From the NCBI GenBank assembly GCA_021464525.1, contig JADRCO010000144.1:1-48286 (forward strand): a DNA stretch of 48,286 bases. The letters run 5' to 3'. The notes under the pieces are model-generated. The model was not told where the DNA came from, searched no databases, and saw only the letters and a program-made list of their open reading frames with translations. Both the position numbers and the translations under genes were made by a program. Within the stretch, counting starts at the first letter, position 1. Every line of letters begins with the position of its first letter. Origin of the DNA: Rhizophagus sp. LPA8_4_AMF (lineage: Eukaryota > Glomeromycota > Glomeromycetes > Glomerales > Glomeraceae). This document shows, one piece after another, positions 11,842 to 22,000 of the stretch.

Positions 11842-13467
11842 TATGTATTTTGTTATTACGTATCAGGACATGGTAGGTTTTCGCTTCTTATACTTCTTTC
11901 TCAAGTAGACATTTAACAATTAAGTCTTTATTTTGTGCATATAATAGGATTTGGACATGCTACAAGAGTTGTTCAAGTAGCATCAGAAATATTAAAGCTA
12001 CAAAGAAAACATAAGTTATATATAATATCGAATGCACCAAAATTCATATTTCAAGGAGCAATAGATTTAGGTGCAAAATATAGAAATGCTCCAATAGATG
12101 CGGGAGTAAAACAACCTAGGGCATATACCGTAGATAGGCAGGAAACGATTGATGATTTAATAAAATTCTTAGACAATAAACCTATAATATTAAAAAAAGA
12201 AATTCAATGGTTAAAGGATGTTAAAGCCGATATTGTGTTGTCTGATGCTCCTTTTCTTCCATGGTAAGTTTTTTAGTAAAGGTGATTCTTCTGTTTCCTT
12301 CTAGGTAAGGTTGTTATGGATTGTACGAATCGCTAATGTCTTTCTCTCCTTTCTTGACAAATACAGTGCAGCAGCATCATTAGTTGGAATACCGTCAGCT
12401 ATTGTTAGTAATTTTACCTTTGATGCTGTGTACAGTGGATTATGTGAAGGTGATGAATTAGATGATACGATAAAAAGACTTGTTAAACATGTCATAGAAG
12501 ATTATAGAAATTCTGAATTATTAATTAGATTACCAGGTTATATTCCAATACCATCATTTTCAGGTACACAGCTTTATCCTGATAACACAATAGAATCATT
12601 AACTTCATCTAAAGGGGAAAAAATATTATATAATGAGGAAAAATCAGTGAATTATCTAAGCGATATAAATTCGTTTTTTTCATCGCCTAACATTTCAAAA
12701 TTATTAAAATATCATCGTAACGTAATTGATGTACCTTTGGTAGTACGTAAATCGATAACTTCTAAAGAAATAGTATTAAAAAATCTTGGTATACCGAAAG
12801 AAATTTTCACTACTCATAAAATTTTAATGGTATCTTTTGGCGGGCAAAATTTAGTCGGTATTGAAGATTGGGGTACTTCTTCTTTACCTAATAATTGGAT
12901 TGCTATCGTATGTGGTAGTGATGGTATAAAATTACCTGATCGATTTTATTCTTGCCCAAAAAATGCTTATATACCTGATTTAACTAATGCTGCTGATGCT
13001 ATAATTGGAAAATTAGTAAGTATACTTATACATTAAAAATAATAATAATGATAGTAATAACTAACTACTATTTTTCTTAGGGATATGGTACTTGCTCAGA
13101 ATGTATTGGTCATGGTAAACCTTTTATTTATATTCCAAGACCTCAATTCATTGAAGAATTAGGTTTAAAACGTTTAATGGAATTACAAGGTATCTGTGTT
13201 GAAATGCCAAAATCTCATTTTGAATCTGGTAAATGGAAATCTTACATACGGAAAGCCTATGATTTATCATTGTCATCTTCTAATTCTATTACTACAATTA
13301 AGCCTTTAACTCATGATGGTGGTTTTATTGCTGCTAACTTATTAGAAAAATTTTTAGATAATCGTAATTATCATTTTAATACTTTATCTGACAATAATAA
13401 TTCTCGCATTAATGATAATTTTTATAAAACTAATACTAGTAAAGTATTAAAAAACAGCATTACTTAA
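11842..13467 (+). CDS. Glycosyltransferase-like protein related to the N-terminal domain of L-arabinokinase (4 visible exons, 5' end unresolved)
   Basis: The visible exons are (..11842)-11872, 11948-12263, 12367-13015 and 13081-13467, giving about 460 residues. The frame joins cleanly at each intron. The N-terminus reads VFCYYVSGHGFGHATRVVQV, matching the GHGFGHATR glycine-rich start of the GT-B-like domain that precedes the sugar kinase in plant L-arabinokinases. Further family blocks are RAYTVDRQETIDDL, SNFTFDAVYSG, ELLIRLPGYIPIPSF, DVPLVVRKS, FGGQN, LPNNWIAIVCGS, DAYTPDI-like NAYIPDLTNAADAIIG and KLGYGTCSECIGHGKPFIYI. Only this domain is present; the GHMP kinase half is absent and the frame ends after about 460 residues. 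The start codon was not found: the first exon frame is open upstream without an ATG, so a small 5' exon is likely. Biochemical activity is unknown. Confidence 0.75.
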
Positions 13468-13781
13468 TAGTAATTAATTTATTATTTGGGATTGGGCATT
13501 ATGTATAGACTTTTTTACATTATTTTTTTTTGGATATTATATGTAAAACCAACCTTATTGCTAGACATTAATATAGATTCATAATAGTTTTTTTAATACT
13601 CAATATTTTAATATTATAATAAATATTAAATTAATCTAAAGTGTCCTTTTCTTAAAGACCTTTTCTTTATTAAGGATTAATTACGGTAGGAAAAAAAATA
13701 ATATAAAATAAAATTTACTTGCAAGATTATATCACAATTGAAAAAAAAAATAACTAGTCTTTCTCTAAGTAAAATTAAAAA

Positions 13782-15533
13782 TTAGAAATAAATGCGTAAT
13801 GCTTGATTTGCTATGCTTTCATGCGGACAATATGGACATTTAAAACGGCTAAAAAAAAAAAAGATTATATAATAAAATAAAAATAAAAAGTTGGCAAATT
13901 AATATAACAACTTACCTATTGCCTCTACTCAATTTGTTAAGAGACTCATGACAAATCACATGTCCGCAGGGCAACATCATTGGAGGATTTTTCTCTGTTG
14001 ACTGCTCTTTAGAAACTGGACATGCAAAGATTGAATGATAACGCATATAATCGGGTAAAGGAACTTCTACCTATAAAAAAACTGACTGATTTAAAAATCG
14101 AACGTCAAATACTCAAAATTTGTTTGAAAACTTACTGGTAATTCATCTTGTTGACTCCATTCGTTCTTTTTCTCTTTCATAATTGTAGCCATTTTTAAGA
14201 TTGTAGGTAAAGCAGTTGCACCTACTGTTACACTGAAGTATTTTTAAAAAATGGATATAATTATTGATGGGTATGCTAGTATGCTACCGAATTTCATATA
14301 TACCTACCTAATATATAGGGGGCTCTCACTTGACATCCCTAACAGATTACAAAAATCACGCATGAACTTATTCTGTAATTCAATCCACAAATCGGGCGAC
14401 AACAGATCTTTATATGGCGATGTTGATAAACGATTTGAATAAGCCAAAGCACACATCAACCGTCTTATATCTGATAAATAATTACACGAAATAGCTACAT
14501 TAGTTTATAATATATATACATATTTTTTATTAAAAAAAAAAAAATAACTCTAATATCTGTATAAAATAACACAAAGGAAAATGACATATCACCAAAAATA
14601 TGACGGGAATGGAAGAGGGATAATTTCTTTTTGGCATACACTAATGCTTCTTCTTGTCGATTATCAATGAGGAGTTGAACATAACGCTGTTGATGAAGCT
14701 CAAATTCCAACGTGCTACCTCTTTTTTCAAGATCTTTGCTCTTTGACCTGGCCCACCTGGATGATATATATAATTAGAACATATCAATAATCCAAGAATG
14801 AATAACAACATAAATTATGAAAGAAAATTAGATTACTCTATAGCAGGTTCTAACTTTTCAAGTTTTATATCTCCTAGAATTTGATACATTTCGTGAAATT
14901 GTGTTTGTATTGTATTAGGAATATCTAATTGTGCTTCCTAACAAAATTATACATATATTTATTCACTAAACAGATAACAAAAAAAAAAAAAATAAGGTAA
15001 ATATATATACCCTTATGAATGTGTTTGCCAAATCAAACCTGCCTTCACGTATAAAGTGTAAGGCCACTGTTGTATTGAGAACCTTTTCTTTATTAGCGAA
15101 AACTTCTGGATTGCTTGCAATTGTAATGTCATTCTTCCATTTCTACACACAAACATTTAAGAAAACAACATAAACAAAACGAAGTATAAGATCTATTATA
15201 AGACTAGACTTTTTTTATACCTTGTCTACTATTTTTTCATAACGTATTATTACTTTCTGTAATTCTTTGTGAGATTCTAAAGTTTTCGTTGTAAGTTCTT
15301 TGAACTTCAGTTCCAGTTCTTTTAAAATAGCACCAACGCTCATAGGATCTGTGAAAAAGCACTTAGAAATTATAATTATTTACTGATATTAAAAAACAAA
15401 GCTTACCGGTTTCGAACCGCTTTTGAGCTTCTTGAATTTCATTAATAATTTTATCAATGTTGTCGATCGTTGAATCGGCTACTTCCAGTTGCTTTTTTTC
15501 AACTTTTGAAAATTCTTTAGAGATTGAATCCAT
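13782..15533 (-). CDS. RMD5: GID/CTLH E3 ubiquitin ligase subunit RMD5/GID2 (RMND5 family; 9 exons, 377 aa)
   Basis: Exons on the minus strand: 15533-15407, 15348-15221, 15142-15011, 14937-14837, 14756-14593, 14470-14308, 14232-14136, 14070-13916, 13848-13782; all nine join in frame. The product is one of the two RING-type subunits of the GID (CTLH) ligase, which in yeast marks gluconeogenic enzymes for degradation when glucose returns. The N-terminal third is helical, the centre has the LisH/CTLH/CRA-type helices ([15 protein letters not shown], then [13 protein letters not shown]), and the C-terminus is the degenerate RING ([35 protein letters not shown]) ending in the family-typical ALRIYF. 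Length matches RMND5 (about 390). I start at MDSISKEF; an in-frame ATG seven codons upstream (15554) is possible. The 3' end faces the glycosyltransferase gene 314 bases away. Confidence 0.93.
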
Positions 15534-16010
15534 GGTAGTACAGAAATAGCGCAAATAATATCAAGATTGTAAAATTAATATAACGAACAAGGAAATTTAT
15601 AACTTAAGTACAAGCAAGGAAATGAAAATATCTTTTGATCGATCTACTGTACATGAACAACTGTTTGAACAAGTTGAACATCTGACTAATGTGTAACCTA
15701 AGTTATATGCTATTTAAGTTATGCGAATATCACAGTATTAGTTATCACACCATAATTAAACATTTGATATTGTATTATAAATAGTATATATTGTGTGACA
15801 AATAGATTTTTACCAAAATAGCTTAGCAAATAAATTAAATAAAATGTCAACTTGTCATTGTTCTGAATCGCCGATTAATTTTTGTTTATACAAAACGACG
15901 AAATCACTTAATTAGGATTTCGGTACTGTACGTGAATTGTTTATTAATACACATTTGCGTGACAAATAGTGTTAATCAAGGCAGATCATTGGATCCGCAG
16001 TGGTGCTAAT
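15534..16010. other. Spacer upstream of RMD5 and downstream of PPR gene 1
   Basis: Both flanking genes are on the minus strand, so this holds the RMD5 promoter and the PPR 3' end. No further gene or clear motif is visible. Confidence 0.5.
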
Positions 16011-18848
16011 TTATTTTTTAAATATTTCATTTATAAGTCCGTAAGATATGCCATAACTTAAAAGAATTTCTCTCATTTTAAAAATAAGATAATGTGGAGG
16101 ATCTTGAATTAGAAATTTTTCGCAAACTCGCGTCAATTTTTTCTCATTCCTTGCTTTAGCAAAAGCTTTCATAAATATTATAAAATCTTCAATTAAAGGT
16201 TTGATTTCTCTTTGATCTATTGCATCCCATATTAACATGACCAAATCCCATCGCTGATTATAACTAAATCGTTTAAGAATTATCTGGAGACTATCTAAGT
16301 CAGGTAGCGGATATCTTGCATTGCTTAAATGTATCAAAGAAGTATTTACTTGTGTTGATGTCGATAATTGATCGTGACTTTCCAACATTTTCATGAATAA
16401 TTTAAGCGCTCCTTCTGATAAATCCTTATCTTGAGCTAACATATTTAAAAGAATATTGCAATTTCGTGTGTTGAGATATTTATTTATTTTAGAATCTTTA
16501 AGAAGATCGATCACACCTTTAATATTCTTTCCTTTTTCATATGCAGATAGCATAGTAATTATCACCACTTCATCTGGTTCGCATTCTTCTTTAATCATTT
16601 CATTATAAACAGAACATGCTCCTTTAATGTTTCCATCTAGAGCGTACGCTTTCATAAGTACAGTAAATGTTTTTTTATCCATAGGAATTCCTTGTGTACG
16701 CATGTAATCAAAAACTTTCTGGGCATTTCGTGTATTTTTTTTGTTGGCAAACATATCAATGAGAGAAGTATAAACAAATTTATCTGGTATTAAACCGGAT
16801 CGTTTCATTTCCTCAAATTCTCTCAGACCTTCTCCAATCTCGCCAATAGCAACATATCCATTGATTAATGAAGTATAAGTTTTTAAATCTTTCCGAAATC
16901 CCGAGATAATCATCTTTTTGACTACTTGTTGTGCCATGCTCATATTATGAGATTTGCAATAACCGTATATCATTATATTGAAAATGTACTGATTAGGATT
17001 TATGACGTTATCTTTCATCTGTTGCAATAAGTTTTCAGCCTCTTCCATTTTCTTATAATGTACAAAATTTTTCATTAAAATAGAATAAGTAACAATATCA
17101 ATAATATAACCCTTCGATCTCATCTCGTTTAAAATAAGAGACAATTCCATTGATTCTTCAGCTTCTTGATACCTAGCAAGTCGACGATGATGTAATCTAC
17201 TTTTCCTAATGTTTTTCATTATAGCTGAGTTTAACAATATATTAAAAGTTCGATCGGAAGGTACAATCGATTTTTTAATCATTGTTCGATATTGATCAAT
17301 CGCTCTTTCATAATAATCTACTCTATTTTGTTTATTAATATATTGCATCAAAGTATTATAAGTGACAGCATCAGGAACAATGTCATGATTAGACATTTGT
17401 GAAAATATTTTTTCTACAGCTGACATTCCGTAAACATTTAGATATCCTTTTAATAATGTGTTATAAACTTTCACATTGGGGGAAATTCCATATTTAATCA
17501 TTTCGTCAAAACATTTTCTTGCTTCTTTAAGATTATTTTGATTAATATAGCCGTTAATGAAAGTATTGAACGTGACGACATTCGGTTTAAATTCTGATTC
17601 TGACATCTGGTCAAATAGTAGACGTGCCATGGAAAAATCATTAAATTTTATGTATAAATGTATAAGCATATTATAAAGTCGTAAACTTTTCCCATCACTA
17701 TCACTTAAACGATCTTTGATTTCTAAAGCTTGCTGTTTCTTACCAGATCGGATATAAGCCGACATTAATGTAAAATAAGTATCAAAACTCGGTTGAATAT
17801 TCATTTTTATCATCTTGTTGTAAAGTTTCTCAACATAATCATAATCTCCTAAATCAGAATAACCTGACATTAGCGTGTCAAATGTCATTACGTTAGGTCT
17901 AACCCCCATGGAGGACATTATCTCAAGACATTTTATCACACTCTTTAAATCACGAGTTTTTATAAATCCGTCGACAATGTTATTGAAGGTTACAACATCA
18001 GGTTGTAGACCTTCTTTTTCCATTTCGCATAATAAGCTTAGAGCATCAGGAATATTCTTATTTCGTACATATGCTAAAAGAATGATATTGTAAGTTGACA
18101 AATTTGGCTGAATTGATTTGGATTTCATATCTTGCAGTAGCTGAAATATGCATCGTAAATTACCTATTTTTGCACATATATGTATAAAATTATTATATGT
18201 TTCAACATCACATAAAATGTTCTTTTGGCATATTTCAACAAAAATATTTTTCAACTTATCATAATCTTTCCATTTTCCATATACAACTATCATTAATGCA
18301 TATATATCTAGAGAAAAATTTAAATTAATCGATTTCATATCACTAACAAATTGATTCAGCCATTTTAGTACGAAATCTTTCGAATTATAATTTTGCAATC
18401 GTGTAATTAATTGAGCGTAATCACTTTTATCGAGTAATTGTAAAGCACCTTTTTTTGATAAATTGTCATACGTCACAAATATATTCTCAGCATTTCTCTC
18501 CAAATCTTGTCGAAAGCATACAATTAAAGGTTGAAGATACAGTTGACAATTGCAATCAACTTCCCTTTTAATAGCTTCGCTTGACTTTTTCCTCGTCGTT
18601 GTTGGTAGCGTAAGAGATGAATGTTTTCGTCTCGTACATTTGGTTATCGCCACCTTCCATTTCCACATTCTTAAACTAATAGACAAGGAAGCTTCTTCAA
18701 AAGTTCGCAAAAATTTTGATGATTTAATAATACAAGGAGACCAATTTAATATAAGAGTTTTATTATATGGATAAGATTGCCGAATAAAATGTCGTGACAA
18801 AATTTTTGGCATGTATGTTCTCAAAAAATTTTTGTGGGGGATAACCAT
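16011..18848 (-). CDS. Long P-class pentatricopeptide repeat protein, probably mitochondrial (945 aa, intronless)
   Basis: This is a single uninterrupted frame. Residues 1-50 contain no acidic residue and many Arg/Lys/Ser (first Glu at 51), a strong mitochondrial presequence pattern. From about residue 178 there are roughly 17-18 consecutive 35-residue PPR motifs of the standard P type, for example VVTFNNIVDGFIKTRDL, VVTFNTFINGYINQNN, AVTYNTLMQYI and LKTYTSLINGYVAIGEIG. One motif near the middle carries a basic insertion (SRLHHRRLARYQ). Residues 5 and 35 are the classical nucleotide-selecting pairs in most motifs (N/N, N/D, S/N, and three consecutive T/D). PPR proteins bind organellar RNA for processing, stability or translation. 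The target here is unknown and I cannot name an orthologue. Neighbouring genes have 7-19 exons, so the lack of introns stands out. Confidence 0.9.
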   Translation of the reverse strand: MVIPHKNFLRTYMPKILSRHFIRQSYPYNKTLILNWSPCIIKSSKFLRTFEEASLSISLRMWKWKVAITKCTRRKHSSLTLPTTTRKKSSEAIKREVDCNCQLYLQPLIVCFRQDLERNAENIFVTYDNLSKKGALQLLDKSDYAQLITRLQNYNSKDFVLKWLNQFVSDMKSINLNFSLDIYALMIVVYGKWKDYDKLKNIFVEICQKNILCDVETYNNFIHICAKIGNLRCIFQLLQDMKSKSIQPNLSTYNIILLAYVRNKNIPDALSLLCEMEKEGLQPDVVTFNNIVDGFIKTRDLKSVIKCLEIMSSMGVRPNVMTFDTLMSGYSDLGDYDYVEKLYNKMIKMNIQPSFDTYFTLMSAYIRSGKKQQALEIKDRLSDSDGKSLRLYNMLIHLYIKFNDFSMARLLFDQMSESEFKPNVVTFNTFINGYINQNNLKEARKCFDEMIKYGISPNVKVYNTLLKGYLNVYGMSAVEKIFSQMSNHDIVPDAVTYNTLMQYINKQNRVDYYERAIDQYRTMIKKSIVPSDRTFNILLNSAIMKNIRKSRLHHRRLARYQEAEESMELSLILNEMRSKGYIIDIVTYSILMKNFVHYKKMEEAENLLQQMKDNVINPNQYIFNIMIYGYCKSHNMSMAQQVVKKMIISGFRKDLKTYTSLINGYVAIGEIGEGLREFEEMKRSGLIPDKFVYTSLIDMFANKKNTRNAQKVFDYMRTQGIPMDKKTFTVLMKAYALDGNIKGACSVYNEMIKEECEPDEVVIITMLSAYEKGKNIKGVIDLLKDSKINKYLNTRNCNILLNMLAQDKDLSEGALKLFMKMLESHDQLSTSTQVNTSLIHLSNARYPLPDLDSLQIILKRFSYNQRWDLVMLIWDAIDQREIKPLIEDFIIFMKAFAKARNEKKLTRVCEKFLIQDPPHYLIFKMREILLSYGISYGLINEIFKK

Positions 18849-19068
18849 TAGTATGCTTAAAAAGCTCTTCGTTTATTTTTCGACTTTAAGCTATATTTGA
18901 AATTAAATTGACTCTGCATTAGTCGTTAAATTTACATAAACAAATAGAATAAAAGATGTTTAAGTCGCGATCTATAAAAAATTTTTTTTTGTTAAAGCAC
19001 GTGTTAACATTAAAACTGATTATCAATAAAATTTTTTACACCGCAGTAATATAACTTTGTCAACTATT
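18849..19068. promoter_or_regulatory. Divergent promoter region between PPR gene 1 and the 19-exon gene
   Basis: The two start codons (18848 minus, 19069 plus) are only 220 bases apart, so both core promoters must lie here. I see no identifiable factor site. Confidence 0.45.
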
Positions 19069-22000
19069 ATGCCGTTTGTAGAATATTTCAAAGTATCAGT
19101 TATAAATTATTGTTATTTGTTCCTGTTTGAGTTGAAAAGGACTAATGTGATATTATTGCATTGAATTAGAATGATATCTTGTGTGCTTTGTCAGCTCTTG
19201 AGGAAAAAGATTTTAACACGTAACTATTTTATAAGCATTATATAAAGTTAATAAGTTAATTTAAATGGATTGGTTTAAATACTTTATTCTTAATTATTCA
19301 AAGGCAAGAAGTTCGCGACTATCTTGTGCCTGTCTTAACACAACTTATAAATTCCACAAGCGATTTAGAAACCAACAAGTTTGTTCTTACTTCGCTTTTG
19401 TTTAAAATATGGCAACAACATCAATGTTACGCAGGTGTTATTATGAATTCTTAAGTGTAATCGATTATATATGAGATTTTTATATTTACTTGATGATTTC
19501 TTATCAGATCAATTGGACTATAATATTCTTAAAGTAAATTATGAATTGAGTACAGGCCTTTACTTAGAATTAATAGAAAAGTTAAATATGGAAAACGAAT
19601 TCAGAAAATTATTATATTCGATTCCGCAGCTGGTAATTAATGATTTTGCTAAATTGTTTAATCTTGTCTATTTAAAGTCATTATAAATTCTCTCTCATAA
19701 ATAATAGACAGTTCAAAGAGTTGTTGAGAATGTAATATATTCAAATCCATCATATGGTTTTAGAATTATTTATGATCCAGCTTTAAATGTGTGCAATAGT
19801 CTTAATGGTCAAAATAGATCAGAATTGATTTCAAGCTTATTGCAAATGATTGTAGAATACGATAAAGTGATTAAAACAAGTATTATATTTAATTCTCTTA
19901 TTACCTATTGTTATAACTGATGCTAGCTTAACTTAACAATCTATATATTATTAGATGGTCAACTTCTTGTTGAATTGTTTCAATCTACCGCAAGACACGT
20001 TGAAAGCCATTTGAATTCCAATTCGTCCCTGTGTCGAAAACTTGTTGCTTCACAAAATCCCGAAATTATTCCTAATAATGTGGAAATGAACTATTTTTTT
20101 TCGACTTTTTATTATCCTGATTTAAATTTCCAAGCAAAGTCGCATCTAAAGCGCGCTTATCAAACGGTTAAATCAAAAAGCACACAATTCGAAAATACTT
20201 CAAAGTAAGATATTCTCTCATTATTGTTTATTTTATGGTATCATCATTGTACATTTTTATTTATACTTAACGACCTTAGGTCAATTGAAAATTTATATGC
20301 AAATTCACAACGAACTCCTAGAGATAATAAACATCTCTATCAATTGCTATGCTTATTTGACTATCTTGCGTTCGTCGTTTATAAGGATGAACAACAGGCT
20401 TATCAAACCAATCCTTTAATGAAATTGGCAATGCGCCGAGTAATCTTGCGGCTCAAAGAAGCAGATATAATCAGTAATGTGTTTAGTATATATTAAAATG
20501 AAGTTAATACATTATACATTTATCTAATTAATCCTTTAATAAAATTAGGCACTTTAAGTTCACTCAATAAGATATACTCTAATGAAAACAAATCAATTGA
20601 CAATCTCCTAGAATATATTGATTCTGACCCACCAAAAACGCCTTCTAATTTGGAGGTAAACATGATTTTTGATATTCGAAAATTTCCATAATAACCATTA
20701 ATGTTATTAATGTTATTAAATCGTTTATTCTCTAGTTTCGATCAAAAAGGATGGTTCAACGGTAATATTTATACGTACTCATATCTTATACGCGAATAAA
20801 GCAATTAATAATAATTTGATTGATCCAGTTTGCGGGAAGATAAATCAGAATATCAAAGTGTAACTTTCCTGAAAGTATCTTTTCGTATGAATTCAACAAG
20901 TGATGAACCTTTAAATAAGCATGAAGAGGCATTTATCACGATTTGTCATTCTTTGCGACAAAATCTTGATTACGACATATCATTTGCCAATCGGATTGAT
21001 GGCTCTGAGTTGACTTTCAAATTAAGCATGACATTGGAGAGTTTAACAAAGAAAGACCTGTCCAATTATTGTCATTGGGTGGTAAATTCTATTAGATTCC
21101 GGCGTCTTGGATCTGTGTCTTTTTTAAAATTAATGTTGCAATATATAGATCTATTTGACGAGTAAGTTAAATAATTCATAATTTCTTTTGTCATAAACAA
21201 ATTTATTTTATATCCATGTTATATTACAATAATACACAACAGTTTAAACATAAATGAAGATATGTTTAGTGAGTTGATAGTTGAATATGGATTCCAACGA
21301 GAATTATATCAGAGTATCAAAAGACTCATTAAAAATTCTGGCGGCAAAACTGTTCCTAAAATCAAAGTAAGTGTGATCAACAATATTTTTTACATGATAG
21401 CCATTATTAATACTAATTACATTTCAAAGACTGGTATGAATCTATTCCTTAAATCATTTTCTCTGTTATCACGACACACAAAATGTCTATTTCGTGATTT
21501 TATGTTATCTGACAGGTAATTTCATTTATGCTATTTTTAGTTACTGTATAATTTCTTACAGATGATACTTTATTTATTAAACAGACATCCTGATACGAAT
21601 TTTAAAGCACCTACTTTCGATAATTGGTCAGTATGGCCGTTTGAATATAATCAACGTCTTACTACACTCTGCAATCAAATAGTTTTTACGGCAGAAATAA
21701 ACAGCCAAATGAACGATGATAAATCGAAGTTAATAATTAAAAACAAGGAGGAATGTATTAGATCTAGTGATATAGACGCTCTTATTGAAGTACGTTAAAT
21801 ACTATACTTGATTTTTATTATTGTCTTTCATTACTTACTGACTCTTTATACAGTTATCAATGGTTGCATCTTATTCTACGCTTGACAGATTATTAGGGGA
21901 CTGTATACATAATAAAGGCGAGGGAATATTAATTCTTGATATTTTACGTGAAATTGGATCATTATGTTGGTTCCGTCAAACCTCAAAATCTCCAGCTTTG

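Noticed and set aside
16011-18848. Plant contamination as the source of the PPR gene
   Set aside because: It is flanked on both sides by fungal-type genes with the same AT content and codon use, and a second PPR gene lies nearby. It is more simply a native fungal gene.
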